DNA of 64,000 nt, taken from assembly GCA_034440395.1 (NCBI GenBank), contig JAWXBW010000009.1:67039-131038 (forward strand). The letters are read 5' to 3'. This document shows positions 8,815 through 17,525 of the stretch, piece by piece. The notes below the pieces were generated by a model. The model did not search any database, was not told where the DNA came from, and saw only the letters and a list, made by a program, of their open reading frames with translations. Each line of letters begins with the position of its first letter. Position 1 is the first letter of the stretch. Source of the DNA: JAAUTS01 sp034440395 (GTDB lineage Bacteria > Verrucomicrobiota > Verrucomicrobiia > Methylacidiphilales > JAAUTS01). Position numbers and translations under genes: made by a program.

Positions 8815-10095
8815 CTACTTCTCCACCACCACAGGCAAGTCACCATCGGCAAAGCGGATTTTTAGATGTTGCCTTTCCTCTGCTTCCTGCCGACTTCTGA
8901 TAAGTTGCCCTTCCTTATCTACAGTGAGGGTGTAACCACGTTGCAAGGTTCTCGCAGGCGAAAGGAGTCGGAGTTGATCTTCTTGCGCTTTTAATAAGAG
9001 CCTCAACTGCACGAAACGGCGATTCGGATCCACCGCCTGCCAACGTCGCCCCAGATTACTCACACACTCCCTCATCTGTTCACGTCGGACGAGGAGCCCG
9101 CGCTGCAAACGGTCTCGCAGGTCATCTACCCGTTGGAACCATTGCTCAACCACCCGAACGGGTTCTTTAAAAACATAGTGATCCCGTAGTTGGTTCAAGG
9201 TCCACCGTTGATTTTCCATTTGCGTGGCGACTTCCTTCCTAAGAGTTCGCTTGGTGGTCAGTAAATTCCCGCGCCACTCCTCATCCGAGGTGCTGACAAG
9301 CTCCGCCGCTGCTGATGGAGTGGGTGCGCGCAGATCCGCCACGAAATCGGCGATGGTAAAATCAATTTCATGACCCACCGCCGAAATGATCGGGATGGTG
9401 GATGTGGCGATGGCTCGCGCCAAGTCTTCATCATTAAATGCCCATAAATCTTCGATGCTTCCGCCACCACGCGCCAAAATAATTACGTCAACTTCAGCCA
9501 ATCGATTGAGTTCCAGCACGGCCGCCGTAATCTCCGCCGCCGCTCCCTGGCCTTGCACTTTGGATCCGAAGACTTGCACAAGCATGCGAGGGCAGCGTCG
9601 GCCTAAGATTTGCAAAAAATCACGGAGAGCGGCGCCCGTAGGTGATGTGACGATGGCTATTTTTTGAGGAAAGAAAGGCAGGGCTTTTTTACGCGTCTCT
9701 TCAAACAGCCCTTCTTCAAATAACTTTCTCTTCAATGCCTCAAACTGTTCCTGCAGCGTCCCCTTACCTTCAGGAATCATGCGGGTGACCCGGATTTGAT
9801 ATTCTCCCCGCACGTTGTAAACAGTTAACTCACCGAACACAACCACGCTCAGTCCATCTGTCGGTGTGAACTTCAACCCGCGCACATCTCCGCGAAAAAA
9901 TACTGCCTTAATCTGAGCGTCCGCATCCTTGAGAGTGAAATAGATATGACCTGAACTTTGTCGTCTAAAGTTGGATATTTCGCCACGCACCTGCACGGAA
10001 GAAAAGCTGGACTCTAACAGATGGCGGATCTGTTGAGTCAAAGCTGTGACTGTGAGCGCAGTGGACATAGGAAGGTAAGCTCTAGCTTTTATCAT
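8815..10095 (-). CDS. xseA: Exodeoxyribonuclease VII large subunit
   Basis: The catalytic subunit of the single-strand-specific exonuclease that trims DNA in repair and recombination. It is 426 residues, normal length. The N-terminal OB-fold contains VRGEISNFRRQSSGHIYFTL. The catalytic core follows with IVTSPTGAALRDFL, DVIILARGGGSIEDLWAFND and ISAVGHEIDFTIADFVADLR. The C-terminal half is helical and predicted coiled coil. The start at 10095 overlaps the upstream phosphodiesterase gene by 14 bases; the in-frame ATG at 10068 (MSTALTV) is equally possible. No xseB is recognisable next to it, so the small subunit must be elsewhere. Confidence 0.93.
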   Translation of the reverse strand: MIKARAYLPMSTALTVTALTQQIRHLLESSFSSVQVRGEISNFRRQSSGHIYFTLKDADAQIKAVFFRGDVRGLKFTPTDGLSVVVFGELTVYNVRGEYQIRVTRMIPEGKGTLQEQFEALKRKLFEEGLFEETRKKALPFFPQKIAIVTSPTGAALRDFLQILGRRCPRMLVQVFGSKVQGQGAAAEITAAVLELNRLAEVDVIILARGGGSIEDLWAFNDEDLARAIATSTIPIISAVGHEIDFTIADFVADLRAPTPSAAAELVSTSDEEWRGNLLTTKRTLRKEVATQMENQRWTLNQLRDHYVFKEPVRVVEQWFQRVDDLRDRLQRGLLVRREQMRECVSNLGRRWQAVDPNRRFVQLRLLLKAQEDQLRLLSPARTLQRGYTLTVDKEGQLIRSRQEAEERQHLKIRFADGDLPVVVEK

Positions 10096-10891
10096 CCTCT
10101 AGCAACGAAAGATCAACGACCATCTGGATACGCTCAATCGCAGTAGCTTTACCCGTTTCTTCATCAATGTCTATGCAGACACCGTCCACCTGTAACTGCG
10201 CTGCGGAGATAGCCATTCGGATGGGCATTTGATTCCGATAACGCTGCATGATGGCATACTTATCTCGTCCGATAACGGAGTCATGTCCGCCACAAAAACC
10301 TACATCTGTTATATAAGCCGTACCGCCCATTAGAATTTTATCGTCAGCCGTTTGCACATGGGTGTGAGTGCCCACCATGGCGGAGATGCTGCCGTCGAGT
10401 GAGTGTCCCACACAGATTTTTTCAGAGGTAGCTTCACAATGAAAATCAAGCAGGATACATTTAGTCTCTTCTCGCATTTTCTTAATTTCCGCTTCTAAGA
10501 CAGGAAGCGGGTGTTCGGCTTGAATGGGCATAAAGGTGCGGCCTAAAGCGTTGAGGACGCCTAATTTTTTACCATTACCTGAGACCACCACAGAACCTTG
10601 ACCCGGGCAACCAGCAGGGAAATTAATGGGTCGTATGAGTCTCGGCTCTTCCTCGAAAAAAGAGTAAATTTCTCGCTGATCCCAGCAATGGTCTCCCAAG
10701 GTAATTACGTCCACCTTAGCTCTCAATAAATCATAAGTAATGCGCGGGGTAATGCCGTTACCACCCGCCGCATTCTCCCCATTGACCACAATAAAGTCTG
10801 GTGCTCTTTCCGCAATCAATTCTGGGATAGCCGCCCTAACCGCGTCACGACCTGCTTCTCCCACCACATCTCCTAAAAAAAGTACACGCAT
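10082..10891 (-). CDS. ymdB: YmdB-family (TIGR00282) metallophosphoesterase
   Basis: A 269-residue protein of the Bacillus YmdB type, a cytosolic 2',3'-cyclic-nucleotide phosphodiesterase that affects RNA levels. Metal-binding motifs are in place: FLGDVVGEAGR at the N-terminus, VVNGENAAGGNGI, ITLGDHCWD, LLDFHCEATSEK, GTHTHVQTADD and YITDVGFCGGHDSVIG. Length and motif spacing fit the family well. It shares a short overlap with xseA and is probably co-transcribed with it. It is divergent from pfkA, with 74 bases between the two starts. Confidence 0.88.
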   Translation of the reverse strand: MRVLFLGDVVGEAGRDAVRAAIPELIAERAPDFIVVNGENAAGGNGITPRITYDLLRAKVDVITLGDHCWDQREIYSFFEEEPRLIRPINFPAGCPGQGSVVVSGNGKKLGVLNALGRTFMPIQAEHPLPVLEAEIKKMREETKCILLDFHCEATSEKICVGHSLDGSISAMVGTHTHVQTADDKILMGGTAYITDVGFCGGHDSVIGRDKYAIMQRYRNQMPIRMAISAAQLQVDGVCIDIDEETGKATAIERIQMVVDLSLLEDDKS

Positions 10892-10965
10892 AACTAAGGT
10901 TAAATGAACTCAGAAAAGCTGGGAAGATATAAAACGGTTGCGTTCAAGTATTTCTAAGACAGCTA

Positions 10966-12024
10966 ATGTTTCAATCCCCCCTAAAAAGTGATTGCCTCTC
11001 GTCGTTAGACACGTACGGTTACTACGTGATCAAACGTATAGCTGTTCTTACATCAGGCGGAGATTCCCCAGGCATGAACCCGGCCGTCCGTGCTATAACG
11101 CGCACTGGACTAAGTAACGGCTTAGAGATTATCGGTATTGAAAACGGCTATCAGGGCATTTTTGATAACGAATTCCTACCTTTGGGCGCTCTCCAAGTCA
11201 GTGGTAAAATTCGTGACTCTGGCACGTTTCTTTCTACCAGTCGTTGCGCCAAAATGCGTGAAGACAACGGCCCAGCCGAAGCGGTGCGTACGTTGCGCGA
11301 GCAAAAGATTGATGCCTTGATTGTCATTGGAGGCGACGGCTCACTAACTGGAGCCCAGAAAATTAATGAACTTGGCTTTCCCGTGCTAGGATTACCAGGC
11401 ACGATCGATAACGACATCTACGGCACGGACATCGGGATCGGGGTAGACACGGCCTTGAACACCATCATCCATCTCGTTGATATGGTTAAGGCTACCGCCG
11501 CCTCACATCGGCGTTGTTTTGTCATCGAAGTCATGGGACGCAGCTGCGGCTACCTAGCCCTGATGAGCACGGTGACGACCGGTTCCCAAGTAGCCGTTAT
11601 TCCCGAATATCGTTATAACATGGATAGCATCATCACGAGCTTAAACCGAAGGATGGAGCGTAAGCATAACAATAGTGTAATCATTGTCGCTGAGGGGGTC
11701 TGCTCAGGTGCTGATTTCATGAAACGTCTGGAAGACAACAGTAAAGGTAAATTTCAACAAGAAGTGCGCCTGACCGTTCTAGGCCATGTCCAGCGCGGTG
11801 GAGTACCTACGCATTATGACCGTTTACTGGCAACGCGCATGGGCGAGTTTGCCGTGCTCGGCCTTATGCACGGAGAAACGGGGAGCATGGTTGGTCTCGT
11901 GCAGGGTAAGATGCAACTACGCGACTTTGATCAAATTCTCGGTAAGAAAAAAACCTTACCCTCAGATGCCACACGCCTTGCCAGAAACCTCGGAATTGAA
12001 ATCGGTGACGCAGTAGAGACATAA
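10966..12024 (+). CDS. pfkA: ATP-dependent 6-phosphofructokinase
   Basis: Phosphorylates fructose-6-phosphate to fructose-1,6-bisphosphate in glycolysis. The ATP site reads LTSGGDSPGMNPAVRA and IGGDGSLTGA. GlyGly rather than Asp/Lys at the diagnostic positions (GGDGS and PGTIDND) points to ATP rather than pyrophosphate as donor. The catalytic TIDND and MGRSCGYLAL substrate loops are present. The ATG at 10966 gives a 20-residue extension. The usual start would be the GTG at 11026 (MIKRIAVLTSGGD, 332 residues), though it has no clear ribosome-binding site. The gene is followed by the SRP RNA gene. Confidence 0.9.
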   Translation: MFQSPLKSDCLSSLDTYGYYVIKRIAVLTSGGDSPGMNPAVRAITRTGLSNGLEIIGIENGYQGIFDNEFLPLGALQVSGKIRDSGTFLSTSRCAKMREDNGPAEAVRTLREQKIDALIVIGGDGSLTGAQKINELGFPVLGLPGTIDNDIYGTDIGIGVDTALNTIIHLVDMVKATAASHRRCFVIEVMGRSCGYLALMSTVTTGSQVAVIPEYRYNMDSIITSLNRRMERKHNNSVIIVAEGVCSGADFMKRLEDNSKGKFQQEVRLTVLGHVQRGGVPTHYDRLLATRMGEFAVLGLMHGETGSMVGLVQGKMQLRDFDQILGKKKTLPSDATRLARNLGIEIGDAVET

Positions 12025-12096
12025 ACAACCAAGGCTCAAAGCCTCAACATATTTTCACTTGCGCCGTCACTCTTTAACAAGTAATTTTTAACCACG

Positions 12097-12185
12097 CCAG
12101 AATCCGTGGATTTTTAAGGCTTGCGAACCCCGCCAGGGCCGAAAGGCAGCAACGGCACCATGACCTTGTGTGCCATGGATTCTGG
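12097..12185 (+). ncRNA. ffs: Bacterial small SRP RNA (4.5S-like)
   Basis: The conserved apical SRP domain is visible at about 12122-12155 (GCCAGGGCCGAAAGGCAGCAA), matching the Ffh-binding symmetric and asymmetric loops. The two ends pair: CCAGAATCC at 12097-12105 with GGATTCTGG at 12177-12185. Seven T residues follow at once, so the closing stem may also serve in termination. The true 5' end may lie a few bases upstream. Confidence 0.9.
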
Positions 12186-12226
12186 TTTTTTTATTTTACG
12201 CTAGTTTTTAAAATCACCTCATTTTT

Positions 12227-12511
12227 ATGTTTCGTCCTCCTGGAGAATGCCCTTCCTGCGGTGAGTTTGTCCCCGAGGGTTACAAGGCTTGCCCTTACTG
12301 CGGCGCTGACCACCTCTCAGGTTGGAAAGAAGAGGAAACAACTAACTCCGATGGCCTCGATTTACCGGATGAATCGTTCGATTATGACAACTTCGTTCAA
12401 GAAGAATTCGGCAACGGCTCACCTAAGAATAAGTTACACCCCATCTGGTGGCTAACCGCCTTAGTCCTGCTCCTTATTTTCATCATCGGTATCTGGGGTT
12501 GGAGTCATTAG
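12227..12511 (+). CDS. Small zinc-ribbon protein with C-terminal membrane helix
   Basis: A 94-residue protein. Residues 7-27 hold two CxxC pairs (CPSCG and CPYCG) forming a zinc ribbon. An acidic linker follows, and a single hydrophobic segment (WWLTALVLLLIFIIGIWGW) ends the protein. The arrangement fits a tail-anchored protein with the zinc ribbon in the cytosol. It sits 10 bases before the TonB receptor gene, so the two may be co-transcribed. The function is unknown. Confidence 0.75.
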   Translation: MFRPPGECPSCGEFVPEGYKACPYCGADHLSGWKEEETTNSDGLDLPDESFDYDNFVQEEFGNGSPKNKLHPIWWLTALVLLLIFIIGIWGWSH

Positions 12512-12521
12512 AACATTTTTT

Positions 12522-14561
12522 ATGAACCGCTGCTTCTTCGGGTTCTGTTTATTACTCTTATCTAGCCAACTCTCACTTAGCACCGTGCCTGAAGTTCTTG
12601 TGCTAGCAAAGCGACCTGACACTGTGGCCACCATAGTCGCAGGCGCATTGTCCCTTCGTGAACTTGACTTCATTAATCAACAAGCGAGCAGCACCTTGGC
12701 GAAAAGCTTACTCGACCTACCCGGAGTCACCGCCAGCTCACGTAATCAAAGCTCCCAGACTCGTCTATCCATAAGAGGCAGTGGTATCGCTCGCAGTGCT
12801 GACGTTCGTGGCATTGCCCTACAACTTAATGGGCTGCCCTTAAACGCCGCTGACGCTGACTTCGATTACCTGACGGCCATTGAGCCTTTAGCCCTCGCCC
12901 AGATCCGTGTTGTCCGCAGTGCTCACAGTGTCGCTACGGCCACAAACAATCTCGGTGGCTCCATAGATTTTATTTCAAAAAAAGGCCTAGATCAAAATGC
13001 TTCGTTACTGCGCACAGAATTCGGCAGCTTTGGATATTGGAAACAACACGCCTCCTCTGGCTGGGATGCGGCGCCCTTCGATGTTTTCGTCTCGGTAGAT
13101 AATCAAATCCAAGATGGCTTCCGCGAGCAGAGCCAACTTAATCGCCAACATTTCAATTTCAATCTCGGTTGGAAAATTTCTGATGAATTAGAAAATCGCA
13201 TCACCTTCACTCGTGTCCAAAGTGACGAAGAACTACCAGGTGCCCTCACGAAAAGACAAAAAAATACGGATCCCACGCAAGCCGCATCCAGCCCGAACCC
13301 CTTATTCAACCGTCGTTTAGCTGGTTGGCGTGATGAGGTAAGCTGGAACCGCCTAGCCAATCAATTTAACTTTCAAGACCCTGATCAGAATTTAAATGTT
13401 GGAGTCTGGTACTCTTTTGCCGAAATTGATAACCCGCGCAATCAAGTTTTTACAAAAAATTACCAAGACACAGGATTACGCATCCACTATGGCGCCGACT
13501 CACTTCTTGGTGAAAATGAAAATCATTTCTCTCTAACCTTCACCCCCACTTACGCATGGAGTAACGAGCGTAGCTATGAAAACCTGCTTGATGGCGCACG
13601 GGGCGGACTACTTGATGACGCCGATAAGGAGTGGCTCAATGCCGACCTCTTTATCCAGAACCGTTATAAAATTAACCAACAACTCTCATGGATTACCTCG
13701 CTTCAACTGGGCTACGCAAAACGCAGTGTTACGGATCATCTCGCACTAATTGGTGAGGCACTAACGAAAGATAGCGTAGATTACACCACCATCTCCCCAT
13801 CCACAGGCCTACTTTATGAGCTGAACGCCACTTCCCAACTTTACTGGAACTTATCCCAATCAACAGAAGCCCCCACCCACGGCGATCTCTATCAAAGTGG
13901 CTCCCCCCGTTTTATATCTCAAAAAGCGCAACAAGCGATCACCACGGAAATAGGCACGCGTGGTAACTCAGGCTCTTTAAAATGGGATTTAGCTTACTAC
14001 CATTCTTGGCTAAAAAACGAGTTTCTAATCAGCGAGACCTTCCCCGGCTCCGGACTGAATGAAACGCGTAATACACCCCGATCCACTCATCAGGGAGTCG
14101 AAGCTGGTCTCGATTGGGAACTGATCCACGAAGCCAGTGATCTTCCAGAACACTCCCTCGTTTTGTCACCAACGAGCACTTGGAATTCATTTTATCTTAC
14201 AAATGATTCCCTTTACCAAAATAATCAACTCCCGGGAATTCCTGAATTCATGCTCCAATGCAAATTGAATTATCAACACTCCAGCGGATTTTTCGCCGGT
14301 GCCTCTTGGCTAGGCCAGCCCGCCAGCACCTACGCTGATTACGCAAACACTTTAAAAAGTGACCCCAGTTTTTCCATGAACTTGCGAGTAGGCTATGGGA
14401 AAGCGAAGGGCTTCCATATTTTTTTTGAAATTGAAAATGTGACTGATGAAAATTCTATAATCGACATTTCCGTTACTGGCAATGCGCGAGGCCAAGATCA
14501 ACGTGTCTTCTGGCCAGCTCCTGAGCGATCCTTCAACGGTGGCCTAAGCTGGGTCTGGTGA
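12522..14561 (+). CDS. TonB-dependent outer-membrane receptor
   Basis: A 679-residue outer-membrane beta-barrel for energised import, probably of a ferric siderophore or similar ligand. Seen here: a signal peptide (residues 1-20), a plug domain at about 40-150 with LLDLPGVTASSRNQSSQTR and LSIRGSGIARSADVRGI, the glycine motif NNLGGSIDFIS, then a long barrel of alternating aromatic strands. The chain ends in an aromatic residue (GGLSWVW), as needed for barrel assembly. A possible TonB box is EVLVLA near residue 25. It is convergent with the sugar dehydrogenase gene. The ligand cannot be predicted. Confidence 0.87.
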   Translation: MNRCFFGFCLLLLSSQLSLSTVPEVLVLAKRPDTVATIVAGALSLRELDFINQQASSTLAKSLLDLPGVTASSRNQSSQTRLSIRGSGIARSADVRGIALQLNGLPLNAADADFDYLTAIEPLALAQIRVVRSAHSVATATNNLGGSIDFISKKGLDQNASLLRTEFGSFGYWKQHASSGWDAAPFDVFVSVDNQIQDGFREQSQLNRQHFNFNLGWKISDELENRITFTRVQSDEELPGALTKRQKNTDPTQAASSPNPLFNRRLAGWRDEVSWNRLANQFNFQDPDQNLNVGVWYSFAEIDNPRNQVFTKNYQDTGLRIHYGADSLLGENENHFSLTFTPTYAWSNERSYENLLDGARGGLLDDADKEWLNADLFIQNRYKINQQLSWITSLQLGYAKRSVTDHLALIGEALTKDSVDYTTISPSTGLLYELNATSQLYWNLSQSTEAPTHGDLYQSGSPRFISQKAQQAITTEIGTRGNSGSLKWDLAYYHSWLKNEFLISETFPGSGLNETRNTPRSTHQGVEAGLDWELIHEASDLPEHSLVLSPTSTWNSFYLTNDSLYQNNQLPGIPEFMLQCKLNYQHSSGFFAGASWLGQPASTYADYANTLKSDPSFSMNLRVGYGKAKGFHIFFEIENVTDENSIIDISVTGNARGQDQRVFWPAPERSFNGGLSWVW

Positions 14562-14576
14562 GAAGCTCTGCCTAAC

Positions 14577-15704
14577 CTACTCAGGAACCAGTCGTACTAT
14601 TTTGCCAGGCTCATCATAGATCACGTAAATAAAACCGTCATCGAAACAACGAACATCTCGAATGCGCCCACTTTTTTCCAACAGCATTTCTTGATGAGTT
14701 ACACGGCTATCTTTATCCACAACCACACGCACTAATTTCTGGTGCGCTAATGCACCGATAAAAATATCTCCTTTCCAATTCGGAAATTTAGCACCCTCAT
14801 AAAAATCCATGCCTGAAACCGCAATTGATGGTGTCCAATAAATCACAGGCTGCTCCATACCCTCTTTCTCCGTAATCTCAGTAATAGTTGTTCCGCTATA
14901 ATTCAACCCGTAAGTAATGATCGGCCAGCCATAGTTCAAACCTTTCCGAATAATATTCAATTCATCTCCCCCTCTCGGCCCGTGCTCCGTCTCCCATAAG
15001 AGTCCCGTGCTTGGCTGGAATTTCAGCCCCTGAGCGTTACGATTTCCATAAGACCAAATGGATGGCCTAGCACCCTTGACGTCAACAAAGGGATTATCCT
15101 TCGGTATTTTTCCATCATCATGAATACGATGAGTCTTTCCAGCCGCATGCGTTAATTTTTGAGCACGATTCTCAGGTTTTGTCGTATCCCCACGATCGCC
15201 GATAGAAAAGTATAAATAATTATTCAGATCAAATTCCATTCTACACCCGAAATGATTGCCTCCTTGCGTGTAATCTTCCACAGGCGGCTCGTAAACAGTT
15301 TCTTTATCTACGAAAGCGTGATCCCGTAATCGACCACGCACAATACTCGTAAAAGCACCCGTTCCGCTAGGCTTGGAAAACGCCAAATAAATCCAACCAT
15401 TATTTTTATAATCAGGGTGCAGCTCAATATCTAACAGACCCCCCTGTCCATTTGCATTGACGGTGGGAATATTAGCCACAGCAGCGTCTAGCAACTTACC
15501 CTCCTCAATAATGCGCACTCTACCTACTTTTTCCGTGACGAGAAACCGACCATCAGGCAACTTCACCAAACCCCACGGTTTCTGTAAACCTTCGACCAGA
15601 CTTTCAACTTTAAAAGAATGTTTTTCCGAACGAATGACCTCGCCACTAACTTCAAGAGAAGCGAATAATGTTAAGGATAAAAACAATATACAGATGAAAC
15701 GCAT
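14577..15704 (-). CDS. Secreted PQQ-type glucose/sorbosone dehydrogenase family protein
   Basis: A 375-residue exported protein of the GSDH/YliI six-bladed propeller family, which oxidises aldose sugars with PQQ. Residues 1-21 form a signal peptide. Family motifs include GLQKPWGLVKLPDGRFLVTE, GQGGLLDIELHPDY, NHFGCRMEFD, SYGNRNAQGL and WETEHGPRGGDELN. The last carries the residues around the active site. It is divergent from a c-type cytochrome lipoprotein gene whose start is only about 13 bases away, so the two may form an electron-transfer pair. Many family members lack proven activity, so the substrate is unknown. Confidence 0.82.
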   Translation of the reverse strand: MRFICILFLSLTLFASLEVSGEVIRSEKHSFKVESLVEGLQKPWGLVKLPDGRFLVTEKVGRVRIIEEGKLLDAAVANIPTVNANGQGGLLDIELHPDYKNNGWIYLAFSKPSGTGAFTSIVRGRLRDHAFVDKETVYEPPVEDYTQGGNHFGCRMEFDLNNYLYFSIGDRGDTTKPENRAQKLTHAAGKTHRIHDDGKIPKDNPFVDVKGARPSIWSYGNRNAQGLKFQPSTGLLWETEHGPRGGDELNIIRKGLNYGWPIITYGLNYSGTTITEITEKEGMEQPVIYWTPSIAVSGMDFYEGAKFPNWKGDIFIGALAHQKLVRVVVDKDSRVTHQEMLLEKSGRIRDVRCFDDGFIYVIYDEPGKIVRLVPE

Positions 15705-15717
15705 TCCCTACTTTAGA

Positions 15718-16149
15718 ATGATCTCCCCCATTTTGCAAGTCGCACTGGGTCTAATGACCTTAACACTCATTGCCTGTGGCCCTTCCGTCCTACAAACCAC
15801 TCCGTCACTAACATCAGCCCCTCTTGATCTTAATACTCTTTTACACAAGGGAGAGGAGGTCTACACTCAAAGCTGTGCCCTGTGCCACTATGCCGGGGAG
15901 GGATCCGAAATTGTTCCTTCACTCATGAACTCAGAAATCGTAAAAAAATCACCTGATCACTTAATAAAAATAATCCTCAAGGGTCAACGCGGTATCAGTA
16001 AAATCAATGGACAAAAAATCAACGGAATTATGCCTGGACACTCTACTTTAACTGACACCGAAGTGGCCGCTGTCGCAACCTATGTGCGAAATACCTTTGC
16101 TAAAAAAGCACAACCCATTCAGCCCACTGCAGTCACACCCTTACGTTAA
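15718..16149 (+). CDS. Class I c-type cytochrome, predicted lipoprotein
   Basis: A 143-residue protein with an N-terminal lipoprotein signal ending in LIACG, heme-binding CALCH, and a likely distal Met ligand in IMPGH. The C-terminal helix (LTDTEVAAVATYVRNTF) is typical of soluble cytochrome c domains. I chose the ATG at 15718 because the lipobox follows at the right distance; an ATG at 15694 would overlap the divergent dehydrogenase gene. It probably accepts electrons in the periplasm. Its 3' end overlaps the convergent panB gene by 9 bases. Confidence 0.85.
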   Translation: MISPILQVALGLMTLTLIACGPSVLQTTPSLTSAPLDLNTLLHKGEEVYTQSCALCHYAGEGSEIVPSLMNSEIVKKSPDHLIKIILKGQRGISKINGQKINGIMPGHSTLTDTEVAAVATYVRNTFAKKAQPIQPTAVTPLR

Positions 16150-16902
16150 ATTTTTTCTATAACGATCCACTGCGGTTTGAATATCCGCACCCAACTGCGC
16201 CATCGGTTTCACGTGAGGAAACTTCCACCACGGCGTCAATCCCAGTAAATCCGTGCAAACCTGAATCTGTCCACTCGTTCCATTCCCCGAGGCAATACCA
16301 ATCGTAGGTATGATAAGCTCACGTGTAATCCGTTCCGCCACCTCACTCACCACCGCCTCCAAGATAATAGAAAAAGCTCCAGCACTTTGCAGGAAATTTG
16401 CATCACGTAGAAGGCGTAGAATCTCTTCTTCCACCCTTCCTTTTTTCTTATAGCCACCCTCCTCTATAATATGTTGAGGCAACATTCCAAGGTGTCCTTG
16501 CAGCTCAATGCCTGCCTCCCTCACCGCTAGCGTTTGCAGGGCAATCTCTTCACCACCCTCCATCTTTACCGCATCCGCACCAGCTTCAATCAGTAGCCGA
16601 GAATTCTGCACTGCCTCCCCTACGGTGCGGTAACTTTGGTAAGGTAAATCCGCCGTAATAAGCGCCCGCTTCCGCGCTCGCGCCACCGACTGCGTAGCCC
16701 TAAGCATATCACTCATAGTCACTCCTGTCGTATTCTCCATGCCTAACACCACCATGCCTAACGAATCACCGACATGTAAAATATCCGCCCCCGCCTCATC
16801 CAGATGCCGCGCCATGGGATAATCGTAGGCCGTGATCGCCACGATGGGTCGAGCCTCCTGCCAATGACGAATCTGTTCAACGCTTACACGATTTTGTGAC
16901 AT
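16141..16902 (-). CDS. panB: 3-methyl-2-oxobutanoate hydroxymethyltransferase
   Basis: Makes ketopantoate from alpha-ketoisovalerate and methylene-tetrahydrofolate, the first step of pantothenate synthesis. The TIM-barrel motifs are present: ITAYDYPMAR, HVGDSLGMVVLG, ITADLPYQSY, AVKMEGG, GHLGMLPQ, ILEAV with the catalytic Glu, and IGIASGNGTSGQI. The last differs slightly from the usual GAG..DGQ. It is 253 residues, close to normal. The start overlaps the end of folK by 19 bases, so the two folate- and pantothenate-related genes are translationally linked. Confidence 0.92.
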   Translation of the reverse strand: MSQNRVSVEQIRHWQEARPIVAITAYDYPMARHLDEAGADILHVGDSLGMVVLGMENTTGVTMSDMLRATQSVARARKRALITADLPYQSYRTVGEAVQNSRLLIEAGADAVKMEGGEEIALQTLAVREAGIELQGHLGMLPQHIIEEGGYKKKGRVEEEILRLLRDANFLQSAGAFSIILEAVVSEVAERITRELIIPTIGIASGNGTSGQIQVCTDLLGLTPWWKFPHVKPMAQLGADIQTAVDRYRKNLT

Positions 16903-17378
16903 GACTGATCGTGGGCTTGTGATCGTAACTCTTCAAGGAGAACTCGCACCGTTTTGGTTTGATGAGGTATCACCAGTTCTGGACATATTTCCGCCAAGGG
17001 ATCTAAGACAAAAAGACGATCACTCCAACGCGGATGCGGTAGAGTTAAGCGCGCTGTGTGCATGACTAAATCTGCCGCATAAAGTATATCCAGATCAATG
17101 GGTCTGGGACTATTCCGTTCCCGCACGACAAGACGACCTCTTTCTGACTCATAAGCTTGTAATTTTTCTAACAAATAAAGTAAGCCATCTGAAAACTCGA
17201 TCTCCACCACGGCATTGATGAAAACATTAGATTCAGGAGCGCAATCTACAGGACTGCTAGAATAATTAGACGAAGCTATAAAATAGTGGGGACTCAGCCC
17301 TTTTAAAAAAATACGAGCCTCCGTCATTTCAGAAAGGGAGTCTCCTAAATTAGAACCTAGAGCCACACCAATTTTCAT
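16884..17378 (-). CDS. folK: 2-amino-4-hydroxy-6-hydroxymethyldihydropteridine pyrophosphokinase
   Basis: Pyrophosphorylates 6-hydroxymethyl-dihydropterin in folate synthesis. The start was set at the ATG at 17378 (MKIGVALGSNLGD), because the family begins at this point and the in-frame extension to 17438 has no family counterpart. Signature motifs are VALGSNLGDS, the paired Asp motif RPIDLDILYA, and LPHPRWSDRLFVLDPLAEI. It runs straight into panB. The 147 bases upstream hold the divergent promoters for folK and the di-AMP cyclase gene. Confidence 0.92.
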   Translation of the reverse strand: MKIGVALGSNLGDSLSEMTEARIFLKGLSPHYFIASSNYSSSPVDCAPESNVFINAVVEIEFSDGLLYLLEKLQAYESERGRLVVRERNSPRPIDLDILYAADLVMHTARLTLPHPRWSDRLFVLDPLAEICPELVIPHQTKTVRVLLEELRSQAHDQSCHKIV

Positions 17379-17525
17379 GCCCCATAATCTAGGTGCATTC
17401 TGACGAGAAGCCAGAAACTTTTTTTCGACCTCTATCAAAGTTGCCTTGCTGCAAACGGCACTGTAAACGTCTTAAACGTAACGCTTTGCTTGCCAAATGT
17501 TCTTTGAAGTGTTCCATTAATCTTT

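Noticed and set aside
12025..12096. Terminator after pfkA
   Set aside because: A short stem (AGGCT/AGCCT) exists but no T-tract follows it.
12168..12455. 95-codon frame overlapping SRP RNA and the zinc-ribbon gene
   Set aside because: It starts within the SRP RNA 3' end and is in a different frame from the clear CxxC protein.
15457..16149. Cytochrome c protein of 230 residues starting at 15457
   Set aside because: The extra N-terminal part is antisense to the sugar dehydrogenase gene; the lipoprotein signal begins at 15718.
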